Origin: Nemopilema nomurai | Lineage: Eukaryota > Cnidaria > Scyphozoa > Rhizostomeae > Rhizostomatidae | Assembly: GCA_003864495.1 (NCBI GenBank) | Contig: ML133401.1 | Location: 2,569,373-2,633,372, forward strand | Direction of reading: 5' to 3' | DNA: 64,000 nucleotides | Shown: positions 26,348 through 38,353 of the stretch, piece after piece | Numbering within the stretch: position 1 is the first letter of the stretch | How the letters are laid out: each line of letters opens with the position of its first letter | Translations under genes and position numbers: made by a program | The notes under the pieces: generated by a model | What the model saw: the letters and a program-made list of their open reading frames with translations, nothing else | Told to the model about the DNA's origin: nothing | The model's database searches: none

Positions 26348-29300
26348 ATGGCGATGCAGAACGTCTTTAATACAGTAAAAAGCAAGGCTTTAGGAGTAGC
26401 TGAATATTTAACCCCGATTTTGAAGGTCAGGTTCTTCTCTTATTATTTTGATATACGGTTTTCACAAAATGGCCTCATCAATCGGGTTTTGATCCTGTCT
26501 TGTCGATGAGGTAACACAACCAATCGACTGTTTTCCAACCTTGTTTTGCGAAAAAATTCAAAATTGTATGTAAAATCTTTACAGAAAGATGAATATGTTC
26601 TAAGTGCCTTCTTTCTTATTGGTGAAGGCACTTAGGCACAATAAATTGTCTACTCTAACCTTGTATACGCGAGAAAATTGGAATTGCTGTATAAATAAAA
26701 TAATTTTACCTCAAAAACAGGTTTGTTTGATCAGTTCAAAGTTTGATTTTTCCTTCCAAGATCTCTTTTATTGAAGAATGGGCTGAAATTATCATTAGAA
26801 ATGTTTCGGCCACACCAAGATAATGCACTGTGTCAATCATTTTTTCTGTATTTTTGAATCATTTTATATCATAAGACCTTATCTTTTTTTGCTTATTAAT
26901 ACAAATTTTTTGGGTCACAGATATGTCAGGTGATATTATTCTAGATTATATTTTGGTTCAACTACAGAGTAACTTTTCAGCTATTTGGCATTCAAAAATG
27001 TAGAGAAAGTTAGTTTTACAGTGGTTATTGGCCAGCAAGGTCATCTGTTAATTGATTATAGAGTTATGATCTCAACAAATGTAAGAGTACTTTTTGGAAT
27101 TGACTCTTATATGATGTTAGCAACTCATTAATGAGGTGAAAAATGAGACAAAATGAAGTTTGATTATGCTCATGCTTAAGTTTTTTGATAAAGTCAAAAC
27201 AAATTTAAATAATTTATATTCTTATTGAAGGAATCCAAGTTTAAAGAGACTGGGGTTATTACTCCTGAAGAGGTATGAAGTTTTCAGATATTTCCAGCAC
27301 TAGTACGGGGAACATTACATATTGATGTAGCATATACTGCCCTGCTTGTTATGTCATAGGATGTTAAACTGGTAGTTGTTACATCATATTGAGAAGAGAA
27401 CACTACATTATAAAATAACTACAGCATCAATCTTAGAATAATTTTGAATTTAAAAAGTATTATTATAATTGATACCTAGCAGTTGATTTGGTATTGGACA
27501 AGTACAGTAATTCTTGTATGATAAAGAGCTTGCTACATAAGAAAGAGCAAGTCCTTCAAACTTGCATCTCAGTGGGGTGATTTGCCATTGTTGAGAAGAA
27601 GAAACTCTTTGTTTTTTCACTATTTCCCAAAGAAAGAAATGGCCCTAGATGTGCCACTGCTACTGACTAATTAGTGTGTATAGTATACAATGTTCGATTT
27701 ATTCAATTTGTTTGATCGATGTTCACTTATTTATATCAATGTTTACTTGTTAACTTATAAGTGTTATATCTTATGAGATGTTATATCAAGTAAATGTTTT
27801 TCTACTCTCTGTTGCAGTTTTAATGAAATTTTGTAATAATCAGCTGATTTTTATTGCTCTGTTATGATTTATCTGTAAGAAAGATCTTTCAGTGATCAGT
27901 ATAAATTTTTTATGTTATCAGTGGTCTATATCAGTGGTTTATATAAAATATATATGTTTTCAGTTGTCAAATTTATGCGTGAATTATTAGTGATGTATGG
28001 TTTTCCAATCATATTTAGTAATAGACTGACATTTTCATTTCAGAAAATTCAAGTCATTATGATTTGCAAAGCATTAAAACTAATTTGACCTATGGTTTTT
28101 TTATGATATTGATGTAGTAAAATGTTACTTAATTGGATGACTAGCATTTTATATTGACTTGAATAAAGTGATGGTAATGAAGAAGGACTTATTGAGCAGA
28201 GGGTGGTTTTAAATGGGTGGAAAGCTTTTTCTGTATCTTTGTCACTCTAGTTTTCTTGTGTTTGGAATATTGACTTAAGACAGGGTTGTGCTGATGTGGA
28301 TGACATGACAAGAAATTTGAGAAATTTGAGTGTTACCTTGTAGTTTATGGCTGCAGGAGACTTCCTGATCCATCACTGCCCCACCTGGCAATGGTAATTC
28401 AAACTTAATGGTATCCTACAAAGTTTGATGAAGACAAGATCTTTGCAAAATTTTATAAAATGAAGGAGTTCTTAAAATAATCTTTTACAATCATATGCCG
28501 CACATTTTTTTGCTGAACAAATTTTTTACCTACAGCCAAGGCAACAGGATTTCTTACAATGATTGGTAGCAAAACTCGAGTCATGAGACTCATTTTGTAT
28601 AGCTAGTCATTTTAATTTAAAATGCAATGCTTTAGTAAGAAGGTTTAGTTAGATAACAGTTACGTAATCAGAGCATATTTTCCAATAGAAGCTCTTAAAA
28701 GATCTGTATTTTGTATGAAACTATGTTTGTTAGTTCATGCCAGTTTGATATATATTAAACTTTTTAGCAATTGCATGGAAAGGCTTGAATTTGTTCAGAA
28801 GGATTAGAATGTTAATAAAGCATGCAAAATATTTTCCATTTCCCACTCCCGCATATTCCATTGTTTCTTCAAGGGCCACTGGTGATGAGTCAAAAGTAAA
28901 ACCATACCTCTCCAAAGAAAAGCAATTTTTGGTTACAAAAAATGGTAATTGCTTTTTCCATTTTAAAACATTTGAAACTTAGTTTTGGATTCAGGTTTCT
29001 AGTGTATAGCTCTTAGAATTTTGTCTAATCATTAAAGGTAGATCATATTGGTCTGTTTCAGTTTGAAATCCAAAGTAATGTCGCATTAGAAGCATACAGA
29101 AAGTTATATTGATATTGGTTTGTGCTCTTAACACTTATTAACTAAGGACAATTAACATGATAATTAAAAAAGGAATCAAGATTTTATATATTGTAGCATG
29201 CACCACAAAAGTGTCAAACTTTAAGTGGCCAAACTTTCAATGTTTTCAGGCAAGTGACCTTAGCCGACCAACTTGATGAATTGTTTGAGATCATTAGACA

Positions 29301-32300
29301 ATAGCGTGCTATTCAATCTGCTGCTTTTATTGCTGAAAGTTTCATTTTCTTCTAGTCCCATGCTATAAGAGATGCAGCCAGATGCTACATATTAAAGAGA
29401 ATGAGGCAATAGTTGAGGAAGATGAAGATGGAGGCTGGGTGGATACCCATCATAATACCGATTCTAGTGGAGAACAGGCAGCCAGTGAGGAGGAGCCTGC
29501 GCAAGAGATGAAAACAGATGAGACGGTACTTTGATACATTTCACATTTTAACTTTTTAGTGCATTTTTCTGAAAGTATAAACCTTTTATCAGATTGTTTT
29601 TATACCCTGTGTCTGAATGCCCTCATGCTCAAGAAATGAACAGAGGAAGACAAACTATTATTAAATGCGGATTTATTATTGTAATTTTGTTAGATATTGG
29701 GGTTTGTCAATAGTTGGTGAAATCAGTCATATAAATCAGTTAAAATGAGTTAACATAAAATAGGTTGCATTTTGCAATTACTTCCTTTGTGACTCATTTC
29801 GTTTTCTTTTTAGGACAATGACAAAGGAGACGATGAAGACGAGGACGAAGAAGCAGAAGATATGGAAGGTTAGTTTTTAATTTCATTTCAACTTTTATGC
29901 CTGTTGCCTTTCCTGCATGGAATTTAGAAACAAAGCAATGTATATTTCTATAGTTGTATGTTGCCCTTATGAAGTGGAGCTTGTAGATATAAAGTCATTG
30001 CCATCATAAGCAACAGCATTTTTGAAGAAGATAAAGTAGAAAATGCGGGAAAATAACCGACCCTAGCTGAAGCTCAAACTAATGACCCTGACATTTTACG
30101 TCAGTGCTCTACCAACATTGACATCAACGGAGCTATTGAGTTATGTATTGCCATGTGGATATAAACCGATCGCGTCCAATGTTCGTCTTCATTTTCGGAC
30201 CAAGGCAGATCCTTTAGAAAAGATTACTGCAAAAGTCAAAGCACATAATAAATCAGAGGAAGTTTATTACATGCTTCAAAATTGTACTTGGTTATTTTTT
30301 GCACCGATAATTCCTCGAACAACTTATTTCGTGACAATGTTTGGGAAACATTGTTGCACCCACTGGATAGAGAAGTAGCCTGTCACTTTTGCATAAAATC
30401 TAATTGTAAATCGATAAAATTTCTAATTTTTATCTCTATGCATTTTCTGGATTAATTCTCCCAACTGATATCTACCCTTTAACTCTGTATTGATCTGTTA
30501 GTTATTCAATCGTTTGTAATTTTAAGCATTTGAAGAAAGTGGAATGCTGGAATCAGATGAGGTATTATATGTTTGTTACCTTTCCTTGTCAATAACGATT
30601 CGTTTCTAATATGACTTGCTGCTGCGAGATAAAACTTGATAAATATCTATATGCAGAGATATAGCTTGGTCAAGTATGAATAAAGTTCATAAGAACTATC
30701 TATTTGACCATTTAGAAACGTCAGCTATGAAAATAAAGCAACCTTTGTCTGATAATTGAATGACTTGGCCCTCCCTCTTTCTCTCTTCCTCAAAGCGTTA
30801 TGTGTCACCTCCTCTCTCTGGTCTCTTTTAGGTCCCTCTCTGGTCTCTTTTAGGTCTCTCTCTTGTCTCATATCGGTCTCTCTCTGGTCTCTCTCAAGTT
30901 TTTCTTCGGTCTCTCTGTGTACTTTTGGATTCCTCTTTTATGTCTCTTGCTCCTTTAGGCCACTTCTTTCGAGTCACTTTCTCTTATTCTCTCGCACTCT
31001 CTAGCCCCTCTTTCTTTCTCTAAATTCTGAAAACTCAAGGATTTACTTGTTTCTAAAATGAGAGAGCCATCTGGATTCTTACTTTAAAATTTACTATTTG
31101 GCTTTGCCGGATCCATGCCCATTAAACAAAGCTAATGGAGTAAATGGTCCATGTTTTTGTCTAGGCCACGCTGACCACCCAATCAAAGACTTCTACACAG
31201 AAAGATATTCTTCACGAGGCGGCTGCTATGAAGGATGGTATTTTGCAGACCAGGACGTATGATCTCAACATCACATATGACAAATATTATCAAACTCCAA
31301 GAATGTGGCTATTTGGTTACGATGAGGTGAGCATCTTCTAATTCACTTTTGCTGTGTGTTCTGTTTCTCTGTGTATTTTTCGACAAACTCTTCCCTTGCT
31401 TTTTTAAATAGTGCCTAGCTTATGCTTACACTCTAAATACTCTATAAAGCTTAAGAAGGTTTTCCGCCACCTTACTTCTTTTGCTGTATACCACAAAATA
31501 GAATCGATGTCTCAAAACTGACTCATTTTGTTTCTAGAACAAGAAGCCTCTAGACATGGACAAGATGTGTGAAGATATTAGCCAGGTGCATTGACGTCAT
31601 CAAACCATATACCTTTAAAGATTTTGTCTCTGAAGAATCTTCATCCTTTTTGTCCAACTTTTCTATATCTCCTGGTCGTCTTTCCATTTGGGACTTTTTG
31701 GGTCTACATTCCTATGAAAAAATTCCATTCTATGTAGACAGAAAATGTTCGCCTTTTCACTTGGACTCTTCTATAAGTAGTGTGCAGAGAACGCTGATTG
31801 GTCAATTTTAACAATTCACGCGCACTTCTCACGTGTGTCGGACGAAAAAGTACTGCAGTAGGCCTATGCTGAAACTATGGTTACTCGTTTTTCGCAGTCG
31901 TAAAGTTTTGTGCCACAAAACGCTTGTTTAATTCTTCCTCAATCGGACTTCCTAAACTTTATGTTCAGTATTTTTCCGCATTGTCTCCAGCTGGATGACA
32001 ATTTTTCTTTACAGCGATGTTCACTTTGTGATTTTTTTTAATGTGCCTTGTAATCATTAAGAAATCAACGACGACAAATTTTTTTTCAAGTAACTTGCTC
32101 CAAACGTTTTGGAAACAATTCTCAACACCGAATTTTTAAAATCTCACTTTTAATATTACCTCAACATATAGAGTTACAAGAATTCATACACCATACAGGA
32201 GCCACTGAAGAAACTTTGGTACACCATTCTGTTGATTTGTAATATCAATGCACGATTATTGTGGTATTACTGCTATTGCAAAACAATACTCCTTGTAACA

Positions 32301-33259
32301 GCACCACGCTTTCTTTAACATGGTTCCCTGTGTTCCTTAGGATCATGTGAACAAAACAGTGACTATAGAAAATCACCCTCATCTTCCACCGCCACCAAGA
32401 GCATCCATTCACCCCTGCAGGTATCAATTTTTGCTATTCGTTGATTTGTTTTTCGGATTCTTCTTGGCACTCCGAGGAATAAATATGAGTAATCGCCACT
32501 AATAATGTCCATTCTTGTTTACCTATAATTTGTTACCAAGGTTTCGTAACATGATTAAAGCAGAAAAAAAAGGGATAAAATACTTCGTAAATTAAGCAGT
32601 TCATTCTGTGTTTTGTGGGCGTTCGTTGCAGAATTTGATGCTGAAGCTCTGACGAATCAGTGATGGGAGATGGACGCTAAAAGATTGTTTGTCGTAGTCT
32701 AGTACACAGAAGCCATGGTCACTAATTAATGAGCCCATAACAGACCCTGCCACAGATCCCAACAAATGCAGGTTTTAGCTTTTCTTCTTGTTCTACTGAC
32801 TAAAGGTAATTCAGACAAAGCACGAATCCTAAAATATTTTGATTGTTTTTCCAGACATGCAGATGTCATGAAGAAGATTATTCAAACTGTTCAGGATGGT
32901 GGAGGCGATCTAGGAGTTCATATGTATCCTTTTCTACAACCAGGCGAAGCGTTAACAACTTCTTTAGTCTCTAAGAAGGATATAAGGGTGAAAGGATAGA
33001 TGCTACTATATCATTTCTTTCCCTACCTATCTCAAGGCATTTTTTACACCAGTGTATGTTCTTCTGTTACATGTACTGAATTACATACTATATTGAAATG
33101 CAAACAATTCTTTGCGATAATAATTCTATCAAGATATTGGCATGTTGTGTATTTACATTCCTTGATTCCTGCCACAGGTATTTGCTGATATTTCTTAAAT
33201 TTGTCCAAGCAGTTATTCCAACTGTTGAATATGACTATACAAGACATTTCAATTTCTAA
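26348..33259 (+). CDS. ATG3: Autophagy E2-like enzyme ATG3 (Atg8/LC3 conjugation)
   Basis: Twelve coding exons: 26348-26425, 27231-27272, 28344-28393, 28874-28944, 29356-29525, 29814-29868, 30527-30561, 31165-31326, 31538-31585, 32341-32420, 32855-32923, 33178-33259. All GT-AG, phases close, 313 aa (human 314). The N-terminal amphipathic helix is [20 protein letters not shown]. Next come [20 protein letters not shown] and the E2-like core, interrupted by the acidic flexible insert of exons 5-7 (runs of D/E). After the core come [15 protein letters not shown] and the active-site cysteine in HPC (Cys263), then [20 protein letters not shown] at the C-terminus. Role: accepts Atg8/LC3 from ATG7 and transfers it to phosphatidylethanolamine. 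The ATG context aaaaATGG is good; the third-codon ATG at 26354 aligns with the human start. It is divergent to PARL and upstream of RPS19. Confidence 0.96.
30055..30140 (-). repeat. tRNA-like sequence, probable SINE head
   Basis: On the minus strand an A-box-like GTTGGTAGAGCACTG is followed by a perfect 5-bp anticodon-type stem (CTGAC/GTCAG) with a 7-nt loop (GTAAAAT), a GGGTC variable region and a degenerate B box (AGTTTGAGCTT). The acceptor stem does not pair well and no CCA-compatible 3' end is seen, so this is a tRNA-derived repeat or tRNA pseudogene, not a working tRNA. It lies in ATG3 intron 6. The SINE body length is not definable from one copy. Confidence 0.55.
30765..31020. repeat. 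Pyrimidine-rich imperfect tandem repeat in ATG3 intron 7
   Basis: Repeated tctctctggtctcttttagg-type units (ggtctctctctggtctc and variants) over about 250 bp ahead of exon 8. Several tttag/ctc steps resemble acceptor sites, but the true acceptor (ttgtctag before 31165) is further downstream. Confidence 0.8.
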
Positions 33260-34654
33260 CCATAAAAAAGATGCCGGAAGAATGGTCTGCTAATCAATGA
33301 ACATGCAGTTGGAACTTCGGACTGAGAGGCTGACATACTGATTGCAATGCTATTGATATCATTACCAATAATAATTCTTTTGACAAGATATTGATAGGTT
33401 GCTTAGAAAAGAAACTTTATTATGTAATGGCGTTTTGTATACCAGAATAATGACAGTGCTTGTGCAATTGGCTGAAGGCTGGGTAAATTATGTGTCCCAT
33501 AAAAAGTGTCCCATAAAATCGCGAAATTTTGATCTGCTACTATTTCCAAAACAAATCATTCAAATAATTTTAACATTGTTTCCTGACTGTATATTTATAT
33601 TTGGCTTTTCGGCTCGATTTTATTAGTTTTATACTACCGTTTTATTTGGAAGAATGTTTGATGCTGCGAATCTGTATAATGGCACGCAACAGTGGAACCG
33701 TGGTTTTGGCTTACTTTAAGCCATTTTTTCTGCAATGCTTTGAAGTATCAACCATGAGAAATGACCATGAGCTGAATTTTATTGACTTGCACTTTTTTAG
33801 AAGATTTCAAGTGAAGAGACAAAATGAAAAAACTTTTTCTATTTTTGAATTACGGAATTTTCCATTTATATGTGTTTATGGTGCCAGCTTTCAGTCATTT
33901 TCGTCTTTTGCATGCTATAAGACAAGAAGTGTTTTAAGTGTGCGAAAATTGTTCCTCCGATCTGTGCTGTTTTAAAGAGTTTGCAATGAAGGATCTATTG
34001 TTCTGGACCTCTACACTGTGAAATAGCAAAATCCTTCATTGTGGCGGAGTTACAGTAATCGTTTTGTTAGGCACACGCTATTCTAAAGTAGTATCCCGCG
34101 AACATTACCTAAGTTGTGTAATAATTTGCTATTAGAATTGAGTTTGCGGAATAGAAAACTGAAGCATTGTGTAATATTTTTGCAGTTTTTTGTTGAAACG
34201 TACAGACGATGGGTATTTAAGTGTTAATTGACTAATGATTTTATGTTATTTGATGTTTAAAGCTTTGAAAATCTCATTTGAAGATACAACGAAACTTCTC
34301 TTTATGACAACTGACTACAGGCCAATTTTGTAGGTCCGGACTTGTGTCATATAATAGCATCATATACACGAATGACAAGCGAAGTCTTTGTTTTCCTTAT
34401 TATCTTTAAGCTTTTTGCGTTTTATTTACTCAAACTTCGTTTTAAATGGTATGATTTAAGCATTTCCCGCAACCTGTGTGTTGTGCTACAGCTGGGGTAA
34501 CTGACATCACTGTTAGGTCGAACCCTGGCATCTGTCAACAAGAAGAAAGGGGGGCGTAAGAATGATAGATATAACGATGTCAGGGGGAAATGCCCTATAG
34601 AGCTATCGGGTTGCAATTTTGATGTTATACATCGTGAGAGAGAGAGAAGGCTAA

Positions 34655-35058
34655 ATTTAGGGGGGGGGGGGCTTAATTAATATTTTGTAATAAAAACCAT
34701 TCTAAGTGATAAACATCAAATCAGGCTTCTACATTAATAACATTCGCATCATCATCTTCATCAATTATTAACTCCAGAGTATCAAATGAAGCTTCTACAT
34801 CAGTAATATTTTCATCTTCATCATCGTCAATTATTAACCTTATCATTTCTTCTCGAACCATGTCTTCTGAAATTAAACATTCAAAAGGATCGACTTCATC
34901 CCTCTGATTACCAATGGCTTGTAATTTTGGCATCAGATAATTTTTGGGGAGGGGCTAAATTGAAGAGGGGGGCTTGTTTCATTTTTCCTTCTAAAAGGGG
35001 GGCTAACAAGAGAGGGAAGTTTAATTGAAAGGAGGGGCTCAATAGAGAATTTACGGTA
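34655..35058. mobile_element. G-rich MITE-like element with degenerate ORF
   Basis: The left side opens with a 13-G run after ctaaattta near 34661. The right side has alternating ggggggc and cta/ctt blocks (34947-35040) and ends ctcaatagagaatttacggt, the same terminus as the element at 9950-10771. In between, a minus-strand ORF (34721-34933) encodes a short acidic polypeptide. No catalytic motif survives. Boundaries on the left are approximate. Confidence 0.6.
34721..34933 (-). pseudogene. Short acidic ORF inside the G-rich element
   Basis: It encodes 70 aa with two related halves: MIRLIIDDDEDENITDVEAS and LELIIDEDDDANVINVEA, an internal duplication. I recognise no family. It could be the acidic C-terminal tail of a transposase left after internal deletion (for example pogo/Tigger-type proteins often end acidic), but that is a guess. 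It could also be chance within an ATC/TTC-rich tract. Confidence 0.35.
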
Positions 35059-35242
35059 TGTAAGGTCTTCTCCCCTGTAAGGAGCCACTAACTGATAACG
35101 ATATCTCCTGCAACATTTTTGAGTGAATTCGCCGTGAAAACTACTGATCAGTGCGTGAAAGCATTGTAATCGTAAATTATGAAATGGTCTCGTTTCCATC
35201 TAAGAGACTGGGCTCTATTTCTCAAAAACGTGGTGCCCAGGA

Positions 35243-35270
35243 CTTTCTTTACCCTCGCTCACAAATCAAG
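35243..35270 (+). promoter_or_regulatory. Likely RPS19 transcription start and 5' TOP exon
   Basis: The pyrimidine-rich stretch ctttctttaccctcgctc is followed by acaaatcaag and a strong donor gtaggaa at 35271. It fits a non-coding first exon with a 5' terminal oligopyrimidine (TOP) start, as in ribosomal-protein genes of animals. This would join to the coding exon that begins exactly with ATG at 35435. A start near C35243 is inferred, not measured. Confidence 0.65.
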
Positions 35271-35434
35271 GTAGGAATCCATCTAAAACTTCGCGTTTAA
35301 TTCTGTATTTTGTGACCCTAGAACTGAACAATCTAACTTAATAGTTTTCAATCGAAGTGCTAGTAGCCTCCTCTTGTTGAATGTGTAGTTCCGAAATGAA
35401 AAAGTCTCACGTTTCTCGTCAATTATCTTTGTAG

Positions 35435-38308
35435 ATGCCAGGCGGTACCACTGTGAAGGACGTCTCTCCTCATGACTTCGTCAAGGCCTTCGCAGGCTAC
35501 CTCAAAAAGTAAGATATTTAGCAACAAACATTCTTTTTTGGCAACGGAAACGAATTTCGAAAGAAGTATTCCTTTTGTATTTGTTCATCTACATATACTA
35601 ATCTTATACCAGTTGCTTATCTCTCGTAGTTGCGGCAAAACAACGTACAATTAATATAATATGTCAGAAATCGTGCTTTTACGTTTCTAGACAGACTTTT
35701 TCAGTGGAATTTTGTTAGATTCCAACAGACATCTATTTTCTTGCTATTAAAGGTGTACCATATGAGATCAAAAGCCGTACAATTTTTCTTCCCAGTTGTT
35801 TCTTTAGGCCATGATGATACAGTAGGTCCCTGCAAATAAAAATTTGGTTATTTAAAGAGACTTTATAACAATCAGGGTTGAAGGTGTCATAAACATAGGT
35901 ACCATTTCACCAGGTCAAGTCAATTTATGTTGATAAAAAGTGACTTGCGGTTGTGTAAAATGCATACTGCACAGTGCAATGTTCTAATACCATCAAAATG
36001 CTTTATAAATTTGAGATCAATGATTAATTGAAAAGCACAGGAATTTTTGGAATAAACAGTGACATACCTGAAAATAAGAAACATTTGCTTTCAGACCTAA
36101 AACTGTTTCTTTTACAAAGGGGTTTATTATTTATGGGAGCCTCCAAATTTCATTTTAACTATGTAATAGTTACTCCATAATGTGAAGATTTAATTTACAC
36201 AGATCATGTGCAATTTGTAGAGAGTTTCAATATAAAAGTATGCAACTTTAGCAATGAAGTCTTTGTTCCAAATTATTTGTAGGTTTTTTTAGCTTCTTTA
36301 TGTGAAGTGCTTGCACTTACTTGATTGTTTTAAGTTGTTGTACATGTTGAGATTTGATACTAACTATTAATGTTGATGATGGTTTATAATGCCAGCAGAT
36401 TAAGACAGCTTTTCACTCTTTGACTAGTTCATTAATATAAAGGGTTCTTTTTATTTGTTGTTTTCTATACTATTCAACATTTATTTCAAGGTCTGGGAAA
36501 ATGAAGGTCCCAGAATGGGCAGAAATTGTGAAGACCTCAAAAAGCAAAGAACAAGGCCCATATGATCAAGACTGGTTTTACATTCGTTGTGGTATGTAAA
36601 TGAAAGTTTAATGTTTGAGTTTGTTTGAAAGAGATTTGCAAATCTGTTATGATGCATTTAGTAGGTTTAGAGAAGGGTTCTGTGCAACAAAGTAATTGAA
36701 GTGTTTGTGAGAAATTGTTTTCCCTGGATATATATAGATGATTGGCAAATGTTTTGTATTTGCTCAACTTTGAGAATCACTTTGGAAGTATTCTCAGTCA
36801 TGAGCTGTAATTACTATATATTAGAGAAAATCCTCAACTTTTTCAACTTAATGAAAAATCAGGAACGTGAGTATTCAACTGTTTGACTAATGAAACATCA
36901 TTGCATAGAGATATAGAAAAGTTTCTATTCTTTTTAGTAACTTAGATATTTTTATCAACTTGGAAGTTTTGAAACATTTTTTCAAATACCTACATTTATT
37001 TATTTTATATGTGTATGTTATTAATTGTTTTACTGCTTTGGAAAATGCTGGTTTGAAAGCCAGATTGAGTTTGGCTTCAATATTTTTCCTAGATATATAT
37101 TAAGAAGATTTGCTTCATAATTAAGCCATGCCTTATAATTTCATATTTTTGCAGCATCTGTTGCCAGACACATCTACAAAAGACCCTGTGTTGGTGTTGG
37201 TGCTTTGAGAAAAGTTTATGGAGGTGAGGAGCCTTATATACATGTATTTAAACATGTAAAAAAACCTATTTTGTGTCACTATGAATCACTGTGAAAAATT
37301 GAAATAATGTTTTCTCAGCTTTTGGTAGAAAATGCAATTGATCAATTTAAGCTATCAAAGTTGTCTTTTGAAGTAAGTTAATTTACAATAAGCACCACAT
37401 CTTAAATCATTGTTATAGCTTTTTGCTTTATCTATCTTAGGCTCAAAGCGTAATGGAACCAGGCCAAACCACTTCTGTCTTGGCTCTGCATCAGTTGCCA
37501 GGAATGCCCTTCAATCTCTAGAGGGAATGAAACTGGTCCAGAAAGATTCAAATGGTGGCAGAAGCATTACCGCACAAGGACAAAAGGATATGGATAGAAT
37601 TGCTGGACAGGTACAGAAATATAATCAATGATGTTTTTGACATTTTTTTTATGATCAGAGGCGTTTTTAGGAGATATCATCATTTTCAAGCCCTTTATGT
37701 TGTCAAGTATATATCCATTAAGTGGCTCGTTATGACTGTTTTCCTCTGGATGCAAAGTTTGGTTTTATCAAATAGTAGAAATTCATAAATTTGATTTTCT
37801 CTGGCTCTAAAAATGTTTTTACTTAATGTTATTTCCTATAAGTAATTGCAGAAGTCATTTGAAAATGCTTGTCAAGTTTGCTGTGGGCTCTTAGCTAACA
37901 TAATCATTTGAAAAATTAATCTCTGCAAAATGGTGGTAATTGATAATTGATAGCATTCTGCATTGTAAATTATCACTCTTTTATTGACCTTGTTATTCTT
38001 TTTTATGAATTTATTGAGAAATGTAAATGCCATTTACAGATGAACCTTATGTCTTGTTTCACTGTGAATGGTATAAGTAATGTATATAAAATGTTTTGTA
38101 GTTTAATTATATTTTCTTTGTGTATATATAAAAGAAGAGTGATAATTAAAGACGCAGAATATTACCCATCGAAGCTTTATGATTCACCACAGTTTGTGTT
38201 GATTTCAACTGTGACATCTTGGTTTGTTAATGGTTATTCCAAACCTCTATTATTTACAACATATTATTTGACATACATTTATTCTTTCAGGTTGCAAGCG
38301 CACAGTAA
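35435..38308 (+). CDS. RPS19: 40S ribosomal protein S19 (eS19)
   Basis: Five coding exons: 35435-35508, 36491-36591, 37155-37223, 37441-37610, 38291-38308. Junctions are GT-AG and phases close; the product is 143 aa (human 145). It begins [20 protein letters not shown] and includes [61 protein letters not shown] and ends DRIAGQVASAQ, all characteristic of eS19. The protein is part of the small ribosomal subunit and needed for 18S rRNA 3'-end maturation. The ATG is the first three bases after an acceptor (tttgtag), so the 5' UTR lies in a separate exon, most likely at 35243-35270. The last coding exon carries only five codons and the stop. Confidence 0.97.
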
Positions 38309-38347
38309 GAAGCCATGAACAAATCTTTTTTGAAGTAAATAGATAAA

Positions 38348-38353
38348 AATAAA
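38348..38353 (+). terminator. RPS19 poly(A) signal (AATAAA)
   Basis: AATAAA lies 40 nt after the RPS19 stop codon, followed within about 30-40 nt by T-rich sequence. A short 3' UTR of this sort is normal for ribosomal-protein genes. Confidence 0.7.

Larger units (their letters stand above)
33260..35242. other. Spacer between ATG3 and RPS19
   Basis: The first part is presumably the ATG3 3' UTR, but no canonical AATAAA follows closely, so its end is undefined. A 13-bp direct repeat (gtgtcccataaaa) occurs near 33491 and 33507. A G-rich mobile-element relic fills 34655-35058. The last 200 bp should contain the RPS19 promoter. No conserved exon was recognised; ORFs around 33399-33975 have no domain I know. 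Confidence 0.5.

Noticed and set aside
30082..30378. 98-aa plus-strand ORF in ATG3 intron 6
   Set aside because: It starts inside the antisense tRNA-like sequence and has no recognisable domain or splice context.
34500..34545. B-box-like gggttcgacc on the minus strand
   Set aside because: No A box or anticodon stem at the proper distance; not enough to call a tRNA or SINE.
36365..36425. Possible C/D snoRNA in RPS19 intron (gttgatgatgg)
   Set aside because: A C-box-like motif is present, but there is no proper D box (CTGA) with flanking terminal stem, so the call is not supported.
37552..37788. ORF covering the end of RPS19 exon 5
   Set aside because: Out-of-frame reading of the RPS19 exon that runs into the intron.
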